Shown here: positions 26,260 to 36,000 of the stretch, piece after piece
How positions within the stretch are numbered: the stretch's first letter is position 1
Layout: each line of letters opens with the position of its first letter
NCBI GenBank assembly: GCA_034412795.1
Contig: DAOUMD010000209.1
Location: forward strand, 1-64,000
Direction: 5' to 3'
DNA length: 64,000 nt
Source of the DNA: JAUVPY01 sp034412795
GTDB lineage: Bacteria; Chloroflexota; Anaerolineae; 4572-78; NAK82
Program-made: the position numbers and the translations under genes
Notes under the pieces: generated by a model
Told to the model about the DNA's origin: nothing
The model's database searches: none
The model's input: the letters and a program-made list of their open reading frames with translations, nothing else

Positions 26260-26363
26260 AGTTCAGACTACGCGGCCCGCTTAGCCAGTTCAGGCTATGC
26301 GGCCCGCTTAAGCCAGTTCAGGCTATGCGGCCCGCTTAGCCAGTTCAAGGCTATGCGGCCCGC
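26260..26363. repeat. Four tandem copies of a ~27-bp unit between yedE and yedF
   Basis: Four near-identical copies of AGTTCAGGCTATGCGGCCCG plus CTTAGCC (single-base changes and one inserted base) run from 26260 to 26363. The last copy overlaps the end of the yedE coding sequence and supplies its TAG stop (26351-26353). There are no spacers, so this is not CRISPR. Confidence 0.8.
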
Positions 26364-27523
26364 TCTCGCAGCGTGAAGCCCAGGACGATACACACCATCA
26401 GCCCCAGTAAAACGGCCGCCTGGCCGTAAGGGCCGGGGCCGCCCACCACCAAAACTCCTTCTTTGACGCTATCCGGCACGCCCGCCAGGGCAAAGTTGTG
26501 GGCGAAGGCGGCGCCGCTAATCATACCCAGTACGAAGACCGCTGCGTCGCCGTCCCCCTCGCCGGACAGAAAGAGCTGCCGGCCCGGGCAGCCGCCGGCC
26601 TGGGCAAAGGCCAGCCCGGCCAGGGCCATGCCCAGGAAGTTCCACACCTGGTTGCTGTGGCCCACCGGCTGGGCGGCGAAGCCGAAGTGCACCTGGCCCA
26701 GCAGCAGGTTGACGACGAAGGCGGCCACCAGCAGCGCGCCGACGCCGCTGATCAGGTGCATATCCCGCATCAAGATCACGTCCCGCACCGAGCCCATGGT
26801 GCAGAAGCGGGTGCGTTGCGCCAGGAAGCCGATGATCAACCCGGCGACCAGGGAGATGAGGATGGCAGCGTGCAGCGAGCCAGGCCCGTTCTCGCTGAAG
26901 AAGATCGGACCTCCCGCGCTGAATTGGGGCCGGAAGATCAACAGCAAGAGCAGGCCGAGCATAATGACCGGCATGATCCAGCCCACCGCAGCCGGGACAC
27001 GGTAAGAGCGACCCAGGCTGTAACCCTGCTTGAGGAACCAGACACCACCGGCGATGCCCACGCCCAGCCCAATCAGGCCCACCACTGCGTTCAAGTCGCC
27101 GCCCGCCAGCCGCAGCAACGCCCGCCAGGGGCAGCCCAGGAAGGCCAGCGCGCCGATCATGGCGAACATGCCCAGCACAAAGCGGACGATGGGGGCCGAA
27201 CCGGCGCGCGGCTTGAACTCGCGAAAGAGGAGCGCGGCCAATGTGGAGCCGAACACGAAGGCCAGGATCTCGGGCCGCATGTACTGCACGACGGCGGCCC
27301 GGTGCAGCCCCAGCGCCCCGGCGATATCCCGCTCAAAGCAGGCCACGCAGATGCCCATGTTGGGTGGGTTGCCGGCTTTTTGTAGGAGCGCGGCCAGGAT
27401 GCCGATGGCGGTCCCGGTCAGGACGATGCCCCAACGTGAGGCGAAGAAGCGCGTCAGCCTTTCCAGCAGGCTCACACCCGGGCTGATCGTCCGGTCAGTG
27501 GGAGGGGAAACTAGTTCGGACAT
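26351..27523 (-). CDS. yedE: YedE-family selenium-associated membrane transporter
   Basis: Permease of 390 residues with about 10 hydrophobic segments and the sulfur/selenium transporter (DUF395, YeeE/YedE) features: NMGICVACFERDIAGALGLH, FLGCPWRALLRLAGGDLNAV, RTRFCTMGSVRDVILM and AQAGGCPGRQLFLSGEGDGDA, with conserved Cys and Gly. It precedes yedF and selD on the same strand, as in selenium loci. It probably imports a selenium compound. The final residues are encoded within a tandem-repeat array. Confidence 0.88.
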   Translation of the reverse strand: MSELVSPPTDRTISPGVSLLERLTRFFASRWGIVLTGTAIGILAALLQKAGNPPNMGICVACFERDIAGALGLHRAAVVQYMRPEILAFVFGSTLAALLFREFKPRAGSAPIVRFVLGMFAMIGALAFLGCPWRALLRLAGGDLNAVVGLIGLGVGIAGGVWFLKQGYSLGRSYRVPAAVGWIMPVIMLGLLLLLIFRPQFSAGGPIFFSENGPGSLHAAILISLVAGLIIGFLAQRTRFCTMGSVRDVILMRDMHLISGVGALLVAAFVVNLLLGQVHFGFAAQPVGHSNQVWNFLGMALAGLAFAQAGGCPGRQLFLSGEGDGDAAVFVLGMISGAAFAHNFALAGVPDSVKEGVLVVGGPGPYGQAAVLLGLMVCIVLGFTLRERAA

Positions 27524-27877
27524 AATACATACCTCCTTTAGCTAATTATGGGGTTTATGTGATCTCCACGTGGTCCGGCGACCACTATGTGGACAAACAC
27601 AAAACCGCCGCCAGCACACGCCGGCAGCGGCCAGGGAGATATGTACCCCGTCCGTCTCAGGGGAAGGCGTCGTCGCCGCTCCCCGACGTGTGCAGCTCGG
27701 CCCGCGAGCGCCGCCCGGCGCTCCAGGCCCGCCCTCAGGTACGGCGGTGACGCAACATAAACACGGCTTTACTCCTTTTGGGTATCTGTCTCAGTATCCT
27801 GATTGTGATTGATTGTACATCAATCCACTGGGGAGGCAAGTTGCTGGCAAAAAGTAGGAGAGCGATGAGATTCTAGT
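27524..27877. other. Intergenic region without a supported gene
   Basis: GC-rich sequence upstream of yedE and of the B12-controlled gene. Short open frames exist but none has a ribosome site or recognisable protein. No tRNA-Sec cloverleaf was found on either strand by eye. Confidence 0.5.
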
Positions 27878-27906
27878 TTGACAGATCCGCCTTACTGGTC
27901 TATACT
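27878..27906 (+). promoter_or_regulatory. Promoter for the cobalamin-riboswitch transcript
   Basis: TTGACA (27878-27883) and TATACT (27901-27906) are separated by 17 bp. Transcription would start near 27913, just ahead of the riboswitch. Confidence 0.7.
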
Positions 27907-27934
27907 GTCATCAGTCGAATGATCATTGCGACTC

Positions 27935-28056
27935 AGGTGTCCGTGGCCCCGGATGGCGCGGACGGTAACGGCGAAGCCGGTGAGAGTCCGGCGCTGTCGC
28001 GCAACTGTAAGGACAGAGAGCTCAATCGAAGTCCAAGCCAGGACGCCCGCCTAAGT
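27935..28056 (+). ncRNA. Cobalamin (B12) riboswitch
   Basis: The leader shows the AdoCbl-riboswitch core: GCCGGTGAGAGTCCGGCGCT, GTCGCGCAACTGTAA, and the B12-box-like AGCCAGGACGCCCGCC near the 3' end (about 28038-28053). It lies in the leader of a corrinoid-dependent methyltransferase, whose expression would fall when B12 is abundant. Bounds are approximate. Confidence 0.88.
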
Positions 28057-28113
28057 CGCGCAATCGAGACCTTCGCGGTAAAGGGCTTGGTGCGGTAACT
28101 GATTGATAAACGT

Positions 28114-28150
28114 CGGCCCCCTTGTAGCGCGCAAGGGGACCGTTCTTTTT
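28114..28150 (+). terminator. Intrinsic terminator of the riboswitch expression platform
   Basis: A stem CGGCCCCCTTG with CAAGGGGACCG (28114-28142, one mismatch) is followed by TTCTTTTTT. It lies between the B12 aptamer and the methyltransferase start, as expected for a transcription-terminating riboswitch. Confidence 0.8.
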
Positions 28151-28326
28151 TCACAAAGTTGCTCACCTGTCCCCGCGCCAGGTCTTATAAGACCACCTTT
28201 TGCGCAAGACGAAAGGAGAGCAACTTTGGCCCCAGCCATCCACACTTCTACTCCCCGGAGCAGTAACCAACCTGGGACCCGCCCCAAGATTTAGTCTCAG
28301 AATGTTATCTCAACTCGAGGTGAAAG

Positions 28327-29202
28327 ATGTCACACAACTTGACCACCGTTGTTGAATCCGCGACTCAGACGGTCGAGATCAACCGCAGTCGACCGACGGT
28401 CATCATCGGCGAGCGCATCAACCCCACCGGGCGCAAGAAGGTGCTGAAAGCGCTGCAGGAGGGCAACTTCGATATGGTGCGCCAGGACGCGACCAGCCAG
28501 GTGGAGGCAGGCGCAGTCATCCTGGACGTGAATGCCGGCGTGCCCGGCGCCGACGAACCGGCCTTGTTGGAGCAAGTCATGCGCACGGTCATGGAGGTGA
28601 CCGACGTCCCGCTGTGCATCGATACGGCCAATCCAGAAGCGTTGGAGGCGGCCCTGTCGCTGTATGAAGGCAAGGCGCTGGTCAATTCAGTCAACGGCGA
28701 GGGGCGTTCGCTATCGGCGGTGCTGCCGCTGGTCAAGAAGCACGACGCGGCCGTCATTGGCCTGTGCATGGACGACGACGGCATCCCCGAAACGCCCGAA
28801 AAACGGCTGGCGGTGGCGGCCAGGATCATCGAGCGGGCGGGTATGCTGGGCATCCCGCCTGAAAATGTCGTCATCGATCCTTTGGCGCTGACGATGGGAG
28901 CTGACAGCGACGCCGGTCGGGTGGCGCTGGATACGGTCGAGTTGGTGGTGGAGGAATTCGGCGTCAACGTGACCATGGGAGCCAGCAACATCTCCTTTGG
29001 CATGCCAGACCGCAAGTACATTAACGCAGCTTTCATCGCCATGGCCATCCACGCCGGGTTGACCTGTCCCATCACTAACCCGTTGGTGACGGAGGTGATC
29101 GCAGCCGTGCTGGCTGCCGATCTGACCATGGGGCGTGACGACTATGGCATGCGTTGGATCCAGGCCTACCGCTGGCGACAAAAAGCTCAGGCTAACTCAT
29201 AA
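28327..29202 (+). CDS. Methyltetrahydrofolate:corrinoid methyltransferase (AcsE/MtgA-like)
   Basis: Pterin-binding TIM-barrel protein of 291 residues that moves a methyl group between methyl-THF and a corrinoid protein. Family motifs: IIGERINPTGRKKVLKAL, AGAVILDVNAGVP, LCIDTANPEALEAAL, NSVNGEGRS, and GASNISFGMPDR. Its leader carries a cobalamin riboswitch, fitting a B12-linked role. A GntR-type gene follows 22 bp later. AcsE (Wood-Ljungdahl) and MtgA-like enzymes (methylated-amine metabolism) are both possible; fhs and a cyclohydrolase elsewhere in the window favour folate C1 use. Confidence 0.87.
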   Translation: MSHNLTTVVESATQTVEINRSRPTVIIGERINPTGRKKVLKALQEGNFDMVRQDATSQVEAGAVILDVNAGVPGADEPALLEQVMRTVMEVTDVPLCIDTANPEALEAALSLYEGKALVNSVNGEGRSLSAVLPLVKKHDAAVIGLCMDDDGIPETPEKRLAVAARIIERAGMLGIPPENVVIDPLALTMGADSDAGRVALDTVELVVEEFGVNVTMGASNISFGMPDRKYINAAFIAMAIHAGLTCPITNPLVTEVIAAVLAADLTMGRDDYGMRWIQAYRWRQKAQANS

Positions 29203-29224
29203 CCCACGCTCGAAAGGGAGCGAG

Positions 29225-29950
29225 ATGAATCTCACGGATGCGGATAAGGCCTGTTTTCAGATCAGAGAGAAGATCATCAAGGTCGAGATGCCCCCGGGTT
29301 CCATCATCTACGAGACTCGGTTGATGGAAGAACTGGGGCTGGGACGAACGCCCATCCGTGAGGCACTCAAACAGCTTAAATTGGAACACCTGGTGGTCGT
29401 CGTGCCGCGCCGGGGCATGTTTGTGGCCGACGTAGCCATCACCGACCTGCAACAAATCTACGAGGTTAGGGTCGAGTTGGAGGCTGTGTGCGCCTGGCTT
29501 GCAGCTCAGCGTATCACTGCGAAGCAATTGGGTGAACTGAAACGTCTCGTGGCCGGGTATCGGCCAGTGGACAAACGTGATATAGGACAGATTCTGTCCC
29601 TCGACCGTCGTTTTCACCTCCTGTTAGCCGAGGCTACCGGCAACAAGTTCCTGCGTCGCGAATTTGAAATGTATTACAATCTTTACCTGCGCATCTGGTA
29701 TCTGGCTCTCGACCGGATTCACCCTGGTGACATAGACACCGGTGCTTACGCCGGCCTGATAACTGCTATTGAGGCGCGGGATGCGCGTCAAATCAGAGAC
29801 GTGACAGGCAATTACGTTCGACATCTTCATGATGTGATCAGTAGACGCCTTTTTGGGTATATTTCTGGTACTCCATCGTCCCTGCTGCGGCCTGTTCAGG
29901 AACTCCACCACCAGTTGGGCATTACCACGCAGAGTTCTGAGGGGTTTTAA
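29225..29950 (+). CDS. GntR-family transcription regulator (FCD type)
   Basis: Regulator of 241 residues from ATG 29225 (GAAAGGGAG site upstream). The N-terminal winged helix is clear: QIREKIIKVEMPPGSIIYETRLMEELGLGRTPIREALKQLKLEHLV (about 12-58). The C-terminal FCD ligand domain has EVRVELEAVCAWLAA, DRRFHLLLAEATGN and the helical end HLHDVISRRLF. It follows the riboswitch-controlled methyltransferase and may regulate C1 or amine catabolism; its ligand is unknown. Confidence 0.88.
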   Translation: MNLTDADKACFQIREKIIKVEMPPGSIIYETRLMEELGLGRTPIREALKQLKLEHLVVVVPRRGMFVADVAITDLQQIYEVRVELEAVCAWLAAQRITAKQLGELKRLVAGYRPVDKRDIGQILSLDRRFHLLLAEATGNKFLRREFEMYYNLYLRIWYLALDRIHPGDIDTGAYAGLITAIEARDARQIRDVTGNYVRHLHDVISRRLFGYISGTPSSLLRPVQELHHQLGITTQSSEGF

Positions 29951-29992
29951 GTCTGAGTCTTCAATCTGCCATTGGTTAACAGCCTCCATTCG

Positions 29993-30964
29993 CTAACTGC
30001 GCGGCTTCTCCTGGGTTCCCCTTCCGCGGCTAACCTTAGACAGCCATAAACGCAAGCGAGTAAGTCCCAGCGCAATGAGTGCCACGGCTATCCAGACACC
30101 AATCTGGAACAGGGCACTGCGTGCGAAGTAGTTGTCGGCGTCGGGGATGTAGGCAAAGTAGTCAGGGTCGGTCCAACTGCCATAATCTTTGCACCAGCAA
30201 AGGTGATGGTAGAGGGGTAAAAACAAATAGACAATATCCAGGCCTGCAATGAACCAGGCCAGCGCACTGGGTATTGCTGCGCGCCGCCAAAAATAGTAAA
30301 AGGCGGTCATGATGATCAGCAGCACGATACCGACCGTGACCACTGCGAGATGTCGGTAGATGACGCCGGTGTTTCCCCGTGCCAGCCAGCGTGGATAGTA
30401 TTCGAATCTGACCAGCGAACTGAGTAGACACGCCAACGCGAACCCATCTATCATCAGCAAGATGTACGCCAGCGGGCGTTTGGCCGCAACTTGGCCCAAC
30501 ATCACGGCTAATGCCAACCCGATCAACGTCACAGCGGTGACTTGGGCAGCGTTGCTAAGGGGCAGAACCGGATCGTTGACCGTCATCACGATAGCCGAGA
30601 TGGCGATTAGTAAGGGGATAGCACATAGTATCCACAAGCGCCACCATGCTGGTGCACGGAACGTCTTAACCACCCGTCCTAAAACGAAATTGACTGCTAT
30701 GTACGGAACCATCACCGCCCCACTGGCGACCAGTCCCGACATCCAGTAGCGACTGGCGGTAACCCAACCAAAGGGTGTCGTATCAAATCCTGCCCCCATG
30801 TTGTGAAAATAGAGGAAAATGAAGTAGCGGTCCAGCACGGCGAACCAGGTATAGAACAGGTACATCACGAGTGCGACGATGGGTACCGCAAAGAGCAGTT
30901 CCATTTGCCATGCCTTGAGGCCGGCCAAATCCGCCGAATCAGTTTTCCAACGTAAAGTTGCCAT
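29993..30964 (-). CDS. Polytopic membrane protein, family not recognised
   Basis: Protein of 323 residues with about eight hydrophobic segments (from LLFAVPIVALVMYLFYTWF to IGVWIAVALIALGLTRLRLW) and few charged loops. His and Trp residues are frequent (YFHNMGAGF, YRHLAVVTV, YHHLCWCKDYG), which might suggest haem or cofactor contact, but this is speculative. It starts near a repeat-rich gap and ends just past the GntR gene. No function is assigned. Confidence 0.6.
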   Translation of the reverse strand: MATLRWKTDSADLAGLKAWQMELLFAVPIVALVMYLFYTWFAVLDRYFIFLYFHNMGAGFDTTPFGWVTASRYWMSGLVASGAVMVPYIAVNFVLGRVVKTFRAPAWWRLWILCAIPLLIAISAIVMTVNDPVLPLSNAAQVTAVTLIGLALAVMLGQVAAKRPLAYILLMIDGFALACLLSSLVRFEYYPRWLARGNTGVIYRHLAVVTVGIVLLIIMTAFYYFWRRAAIPSALAWFIAGLDIVYLFLPLYHHLCWCKDYGSWTDPDYFAYIPDADNYFARSALFQIGVWIAVALIALGLTRLRLWLSKVSRGRGTQEKPRS

Positions 30965-31043
30965 CTTATCCCATCTTATCCCTAAGGGCGTGTTAAATAA
31001 ATCCTCAATGTCGATGCGATATTCCCATCAAAACATACACTGA

Positions 31044-31110
31044 AACCGAGAAAACATCAACTCCGACCGCGGTGCCGGCCGTGAGCGCCATCCCACGGCG
31101 GGCGACTGAT
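31044..31110. repeat. Dispersed repeat B (copy 1) in a 297-bp gene-free gap
   Basis: The words AAACATCAACTCCGACCGC, then GTGAGCGCCATCCCACGGCGG (split here by changes), recur at 42123-42180. The gap 30965-31261 holds no supported gene. A second shared word, ATCAATTCCTTCGGC (31112-31126), recurs at 51301-51315. Confidence 0.5.
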
Positions 31111-31261
31111 CATCAATTCCTTCGGCAGGCTCAGGACAAGGCCGGAAGCGAGGAGGGAAAGGCGGTAAGTGCCGAGCCAGTAGCGTGCAGCTTTTGCCAG
31201 AGGAATGCTGACAATCGCGCCGTTTATCCTCCGGGCGAAGCCCGGTCAGCACCACGCGGGG

Positions 31262-33061
31262 TTAGCCCGCCGCATTCCTTTCCCACATTTCATCGTTCCA
31301 GCGTTTTATGAACTTTAATGTCAGGCCGGAGAGAGTGACGCTAAACAGAAACGAGCTAACTGATAACAGACCGAGGGAATAATTGTAGAGCGGCGTGCCA
31401 ATTTTCGGAGTGGAAGCAAACGTATTGAATGCCGCGATCAGGAGTAACCCGAATACCATTGGTACCCAACTGGCGAATGTTATGACAGATAACGCGACCA
31501 CTTTACCGATCCGCGAACGGGCCTGAAAAAACATAAGGGCACCACATGTCGCCAAAACAAAGGTTGCGGTCACACTGAGTGGGCTAAACACAACGTCTTT
31601 TGAGATGATGGTCACGTGATCTAACCGAACGAGCACATAGACGCCCTGAAGAACAGTCACACCGATCCCCACGACTATTGCAAGTTGAGTTCTCCTCCAA
31701 CTGAAACGCTTCCTAAACATCTGCCATCCCACCCATAAGAGGGGAATGACGGCAAATCCTATGGTGATGACATCTCCACTCGACTGCTGGCTGAACACAA
31801 ACGTGTGATCCAGCGAATCTAACAGGATGTCTACCGGGAACCAGTACCAGGGAGCTTGATGGCGCATCTGAAGCGTCAGATCCCCTCCTTCGTGAAGCAG
31901 CAGAATGAATTTGTCATTCTGGATATTTACCATCTGAAGTCGGCTGTTGTAAAAAGGATCCTGCTCGGCAGCGGCTGTAACACCAGGCACTTTCACGAAA
32001 CGATAGGCCGCTCCGTCGGAGATGCGAATGGGGATGACGCCTGAAGGAACGTCCTGAAATGTCAGGATACGTTCCTTCCCTGCCTGATGATCGTCCACCA
32101 AATGATATGGGGGATATGTTTGGAGAGCTATCCGCGGATCGCCCAAGAGAAATTGGTAAGGGAAGTGTGCGAATCCTTGCAGGGTTCCGCGATTCTGCAC
32201 CTGGATTACGTGACCTATGGGGAAGTCCTGCCAGGTATAACGGTAAGGAAGCCCATCGAATTCTCCAATTAAGTACCCTTCATTGGGGCTAAACGCAAAT
32301 CCTGAGTAGGCGGCTGCTCCTTGATCAACAAATCGGAGGGCGATAGAATCTTCTCGCCAGGGACGGAAGGTCTGGCAGCTTGCAGTCCCCACAACAATTG
32401 AGTCGAGAGAAGGGACATCCCCAGATCTGATTTCCACGCTCTCATCAAGACGCAAAAACCTGCTTCCTCCATGCCCGGTAAATGTCAGGTAATCCGCGGT
32501 CTGGAGTGTCTTGATAAGCCTGGATTTGGTTAATGGGTATGTCCCGATTTGATCAGGAGCAAATTCAACGATTCGTCCTTCGTAGATATGTGCAGAGGGG
32601 TTGGGGGCATTGGCAGCAAAGAATTCCTGTGACCGGACCTGAGCGCGTCGCTTCCAGAGATCCCGCGCTTGTTCGAGGCTAGAGCCGGTGATGAGCCCTG
32701 CGGAAATCACCGTTGAGTGTTCCTTCATAGCCAAGCCAAACGCGATTATCACATCCTCTGAGAGGTAGCCTGGTGACGACGAGACCCAGAGCAAGAAGAC
32801 AGGGTGGTAAGCGAGGGCATCCGTCAGGTGGTGAGCAATCGGAGCATGTTCGATCTCGGCGATTTCTTCTGCCAACGGATAATAGGCATCCTCTGAATCA
32901 GCCAAAACCACTAATTCATATTGAGATTGAGAAGGTGATGGGGAACCAGGTGTATCCAGGCTGTGATTCGTGAGAAATCCAAGAAAAATCATTCCCAGCA
33001 AGGCAACGTTAACAGATACTTTATGCCGTTTGTTGAGCATAGTAGCAAATATCCTTCTCAT
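31262..33061 (-). CDS. Membrane protein with clan-CD (C25/caspase-like) cysteine peptidase domain
   Basis: Protein of 599 residues. An N-terminal membrane anchor (17-32) is followed by an alpha/beta domain with two key motifs: YLTFTGHGGSRFLRL (His197) and SIVVGTASCQTF (Cys229). These are the His-Gly and [Ala/Ser]-Ser-Cys motifs of gingipain-like (C25) clan-CD peptidases, and the downstream AAAYSGFAFSPNEG fits the C25 strand after the Cys. A beta-rich middle domain follows, then about six membrane helices from residue 420. Activity is inferred, not shown. It starts 6 bp after the stop of the WD40/LVIVD gene, so the two are almost certainly coexpressed. Confidence 0.6.
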   Translation of the reverse strand: MRRIFATMLNKRHKVSVNVALLGMIFLGFLTNHSLDTPGSPSPSQSQYELVVLADSEDAYYPLAEEIAEIEHAPIAHHLTDALAYHPVFLLWVSSSPGYLSEDVIIAFGLAMKEHSTVISAGLITGSSLEQARDLWKRRAQVRSQEFFAANAPNPSAHIYEGRIVEFAPDQIGTYPLTKSRLIKTLQTADYLTFTGHGGSRFLRLDESVEIRSGDVPSLDSIVVGTASCQTFRPWREDSIALRFVDQGAAAYSGFAFSPNEGYLIGEFDGLPYRYTWQDFPIGHVIQVQNRGTLQGFAHFPYQFLLGDPRIALQTYPPYHLVDDHQAGKERILTFQDVPSGVIPIRISDGAAYRFVKVPGVTAAAEQDPFYNSRLQMVNIQNDKFILLLHEGGDLTLQMRHQAPWYWFPVDILLDSLDHTFVFSQQSSGDVITIGFAVIPLLWVGWQMFRKRFSWRRTQLAIVVGIGVTVLQGVYVLVRLDHVTIISKDVVFSPLSVTATFVLATCGALMFFQARSRIGKVVALSVITFASWVPMVFGLLLIAAFNTFASTPKIGTPLYNYSLGLLSVSSFLFSVTLSGLTLKFIKRWNDEMWERNAAG

Positions 33062-33067
33062 AAACGT

Positions 33068-36000
33068 TCATTTCCCACCATCCCCGGCATAACGCAATAC
33101 GTACAGCCCGCCCAGGTCGCTGGCAACGTACACGTGCCCTTCGTCGTCGACTGCCACGTCCATTATGTTCCTCGATGCGCCGAAGGAGTCGACCTCTGTC
33201 GGACTATCTACGCCTGTACCGTCCAGCACCCGCAGGCCGGAGCTTTTTGCAGCCAGGAAGGTATACCCGTCGTAAGTGGCGGCCGCAGGCTCGCCCCAGG
33301 ATTCGTACTTTGACCTGTAGTTGAAACCGACATTCACGTCGACGGGCTCGGCGGGGTCGGATACGTCCAAGACGTGCCAGCTTGCCTCAGAGCCGGTGGC
33401 ATAAGCACAATTTTCAAGGACGTAGGCGTAATCGTCCGCCACAGCGATTTCCCTGGAGAAGGACAGGATTGGATCGTGCTCCGATATTTCGTAGACGCTC
33501 ACCTCTTCCAGCGTGGCGGCATCCAATACGCTCATGCGCTCCTCTTCGTCGGAGAGGAGGTACAGGTAGCCGTCTGCAAGAGCAAAGTCGGCGGCCTCAT
33601 AAGCGGCGACCTGTTTGGGGGCCGCCGGGTCGGAAATGTCCAGGACGTGAAACGGGTTGTCGGCGCGGATGGCGGTCCCGCCGACCACAAAGGCGTAGTC
33701 GCCCGCCACTTGGACCCGGTGCCACTCACCCTCGTAAACGCCGACCTGGACCGGTGCGGCAGGATCCGACACGTCCAGCACGTGCAGGTCGCCATGACAG
33801 GCCAGGTAATACTCCTCCTGCTCGCAGAGGCCGAGAATAACGTAAGCGTAGCCGCCATCCACCGTCACGTCCAGCGCACCTGCGCCTGGCTCGCCGTAGA
33901 AGCTCACCTCGACGGGGATGGGCGGACTGGCTGCCAGGTCGAGAACCCGCAGTCCGTTGTATCTGTCGGCGGCGTAGGCGTAACCTTCGGCCAGCGCCAG
34001 CCCCATAACAGAGGCGGGCGCGCCGTAGACGCCTGCTTTCTCCGGCGCGGCGGGGTCGGATATGTCTACGATTTGCAGGCCCGCCGAACCGGCGGCCAGG
34101 TACACGTAACTCCCTTTCTCCGCCGCGCCGTCGACTTCCCGATTGCCGGGCGCACTGTAGATGCCTGCCTGCGAGGGCGACGATGGAATCGCCAGGTCGA
34201 GGATATACACGTCATCCTTTTCGGTGGCGACGTAGAGATAGCCGCCCGCCCGGGACACGTCGACGATGGAATGGGGGACGTCGTAAGTACCCACCTCGAC
34301 GACGAGTTCGGGATTGGAAATGTCCACCACTCTTACCTGCTTATCATCGTAGGTGTAAGCATAGTCTCCCCATACGAGCACCTCGTACCCCGTTTTCTCG
34401 TATGTGTCGACCTCGACCGGCGCGGCGGGGTCGGATACGTCCAGCACGCGCATCTCGCCCGGCAGGAAGACGTAAACGTGGTCGCCCAGCACCGTCACGT
34501 CGTTGATTCTGTCGCCGGTGGCGTATCTACCCCCCTCGAACGACCTGCCGTAGACGCTTACCTCAACCGGGGACGCGGGGTCGGAAATATCGACGATGCG
34601 TAGCCTGTCCGCACAGCGATCCATGCAGGAATGCCAGACGACGTAGGCATAGTCCCCCGCGAGTTTCAAAGCCTGTACGCTTCCACCGGGCCGGTAAGCA
34701 CCTACCTCGACCGGTGCGGCCGGGTCGGACACATCCAGGATGCGTATGCCGGACAGGTTGGTGACCAGGTAGGCGTGGTCGCCGGCCACCTGCACGCTCT
34801 CGACCTGACCCAGCGTGCCCTCGTCGGTCTTGTAGGAGCCGACCTCGACCGGGTGGAGGGCGTCCGACACGTCGAGGATGCGCAGACCTTCCATACCGGC
34901 GGCGAGGTAGGCATAGTCGCCCCTTACAAATACGTCCCGCGCGTCGAGGCCGGCGTGCCCCACCCGCTCGATAGAGGTGGTGTAAGAGACGGCAGTCACC
35001 AGTTGCAGGCTGGTGGCGGGGGTATGCCCGCTCGTTACGAGCAGGGAAACCAGCCCGAACTCGTCACTGGTGGCATAGTTGGGGATGCTCACATCTATCG
35101 GCTTTTGCACGCTGTCGCCCGGCCCGATCACTCCGACGCTGCCTGAGTAGTCGAAGGTATCGGAGCCGTAGTATAGCCCCCGCAGGGAGAACTTGTGGTA
35201 GGTGCCGGTCTTGGCCCAGATGCTGTAGCTGCCGGTGACGTTGCCGGTGTTCGTCACGCTCAGCGTGTGTGAGACGGTTTCGCCCGGACGTCCCATCACC
35301 ACTCTATCCACATCCGCAACAAAAGAGCGTACAACCTCGGCCGGCTGCGACGCGGCTGCCGGCTGTGGGGTCGGGGTGACATCCGGCGTCGGGGTGGCAG
35401 TGGGTGCCGGCGTTTTCGCGCCGGGCGTGGGCGTCATGGCGGAAGATTCCCGGCACCCCTCTATGTGCAGGTTGACAACTTTACCTTTCTCTATCTTCTC
35501 GATGATCTCTTTACGCTGCGCGGCAACCACGGAGTACCGCTCGCTCCCCTCCCACGCTTCCACAACGGCTTTCAGGTCTACCAGCGCTCCCTCGTAGTCG
35601 CCCGTCAGAGCGCGGGCTATGCCCCTTTTATCCAGGGTGGAGGTTTCATTGGGGGCCAGTTCCACGGCGTGCTCGCAGGCGGGCAGCACGATTTCGGCAA
35701 ACCCCTCCTGCATCCCATGCCAGCATATCCTATTTACCTCGTCCAGATCCTCACGGTACAACCGGAGCGCGATCGACGCGGCAGCCACGTAGCGCGCGGA
35801 GGCGACGTCCGGGTCGTCCATACACAGCCGTTCTTCTATCTGATCGATCGTGTCCCAAAGAGAGGAGAGGGGGATGGGCAGTCCGGGGCAGGTTTCCGAG
35901 TATGGCTCGTCGCCCATGTACTGCTGCCACTCGCTCAAGGTCAGGTTTCTGTCGAGCCGGGAGCAGGCTTCGGCTGCCAGGTCGTCCGCCTGCCACGCCG

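Noticed and set aside
26260..26363. CRISPR array
   Set aside because: Copies are directly adjacent with no unique spacers and no cas genes nearby; this is a simple tandem repeat.
27559..27812. Small proteins in the GC-rich gap upstream of the B12 riboswitch
   Set aside because: No ribosome site, composition like random GC-rich sequence, and overlapping frames of similar length.
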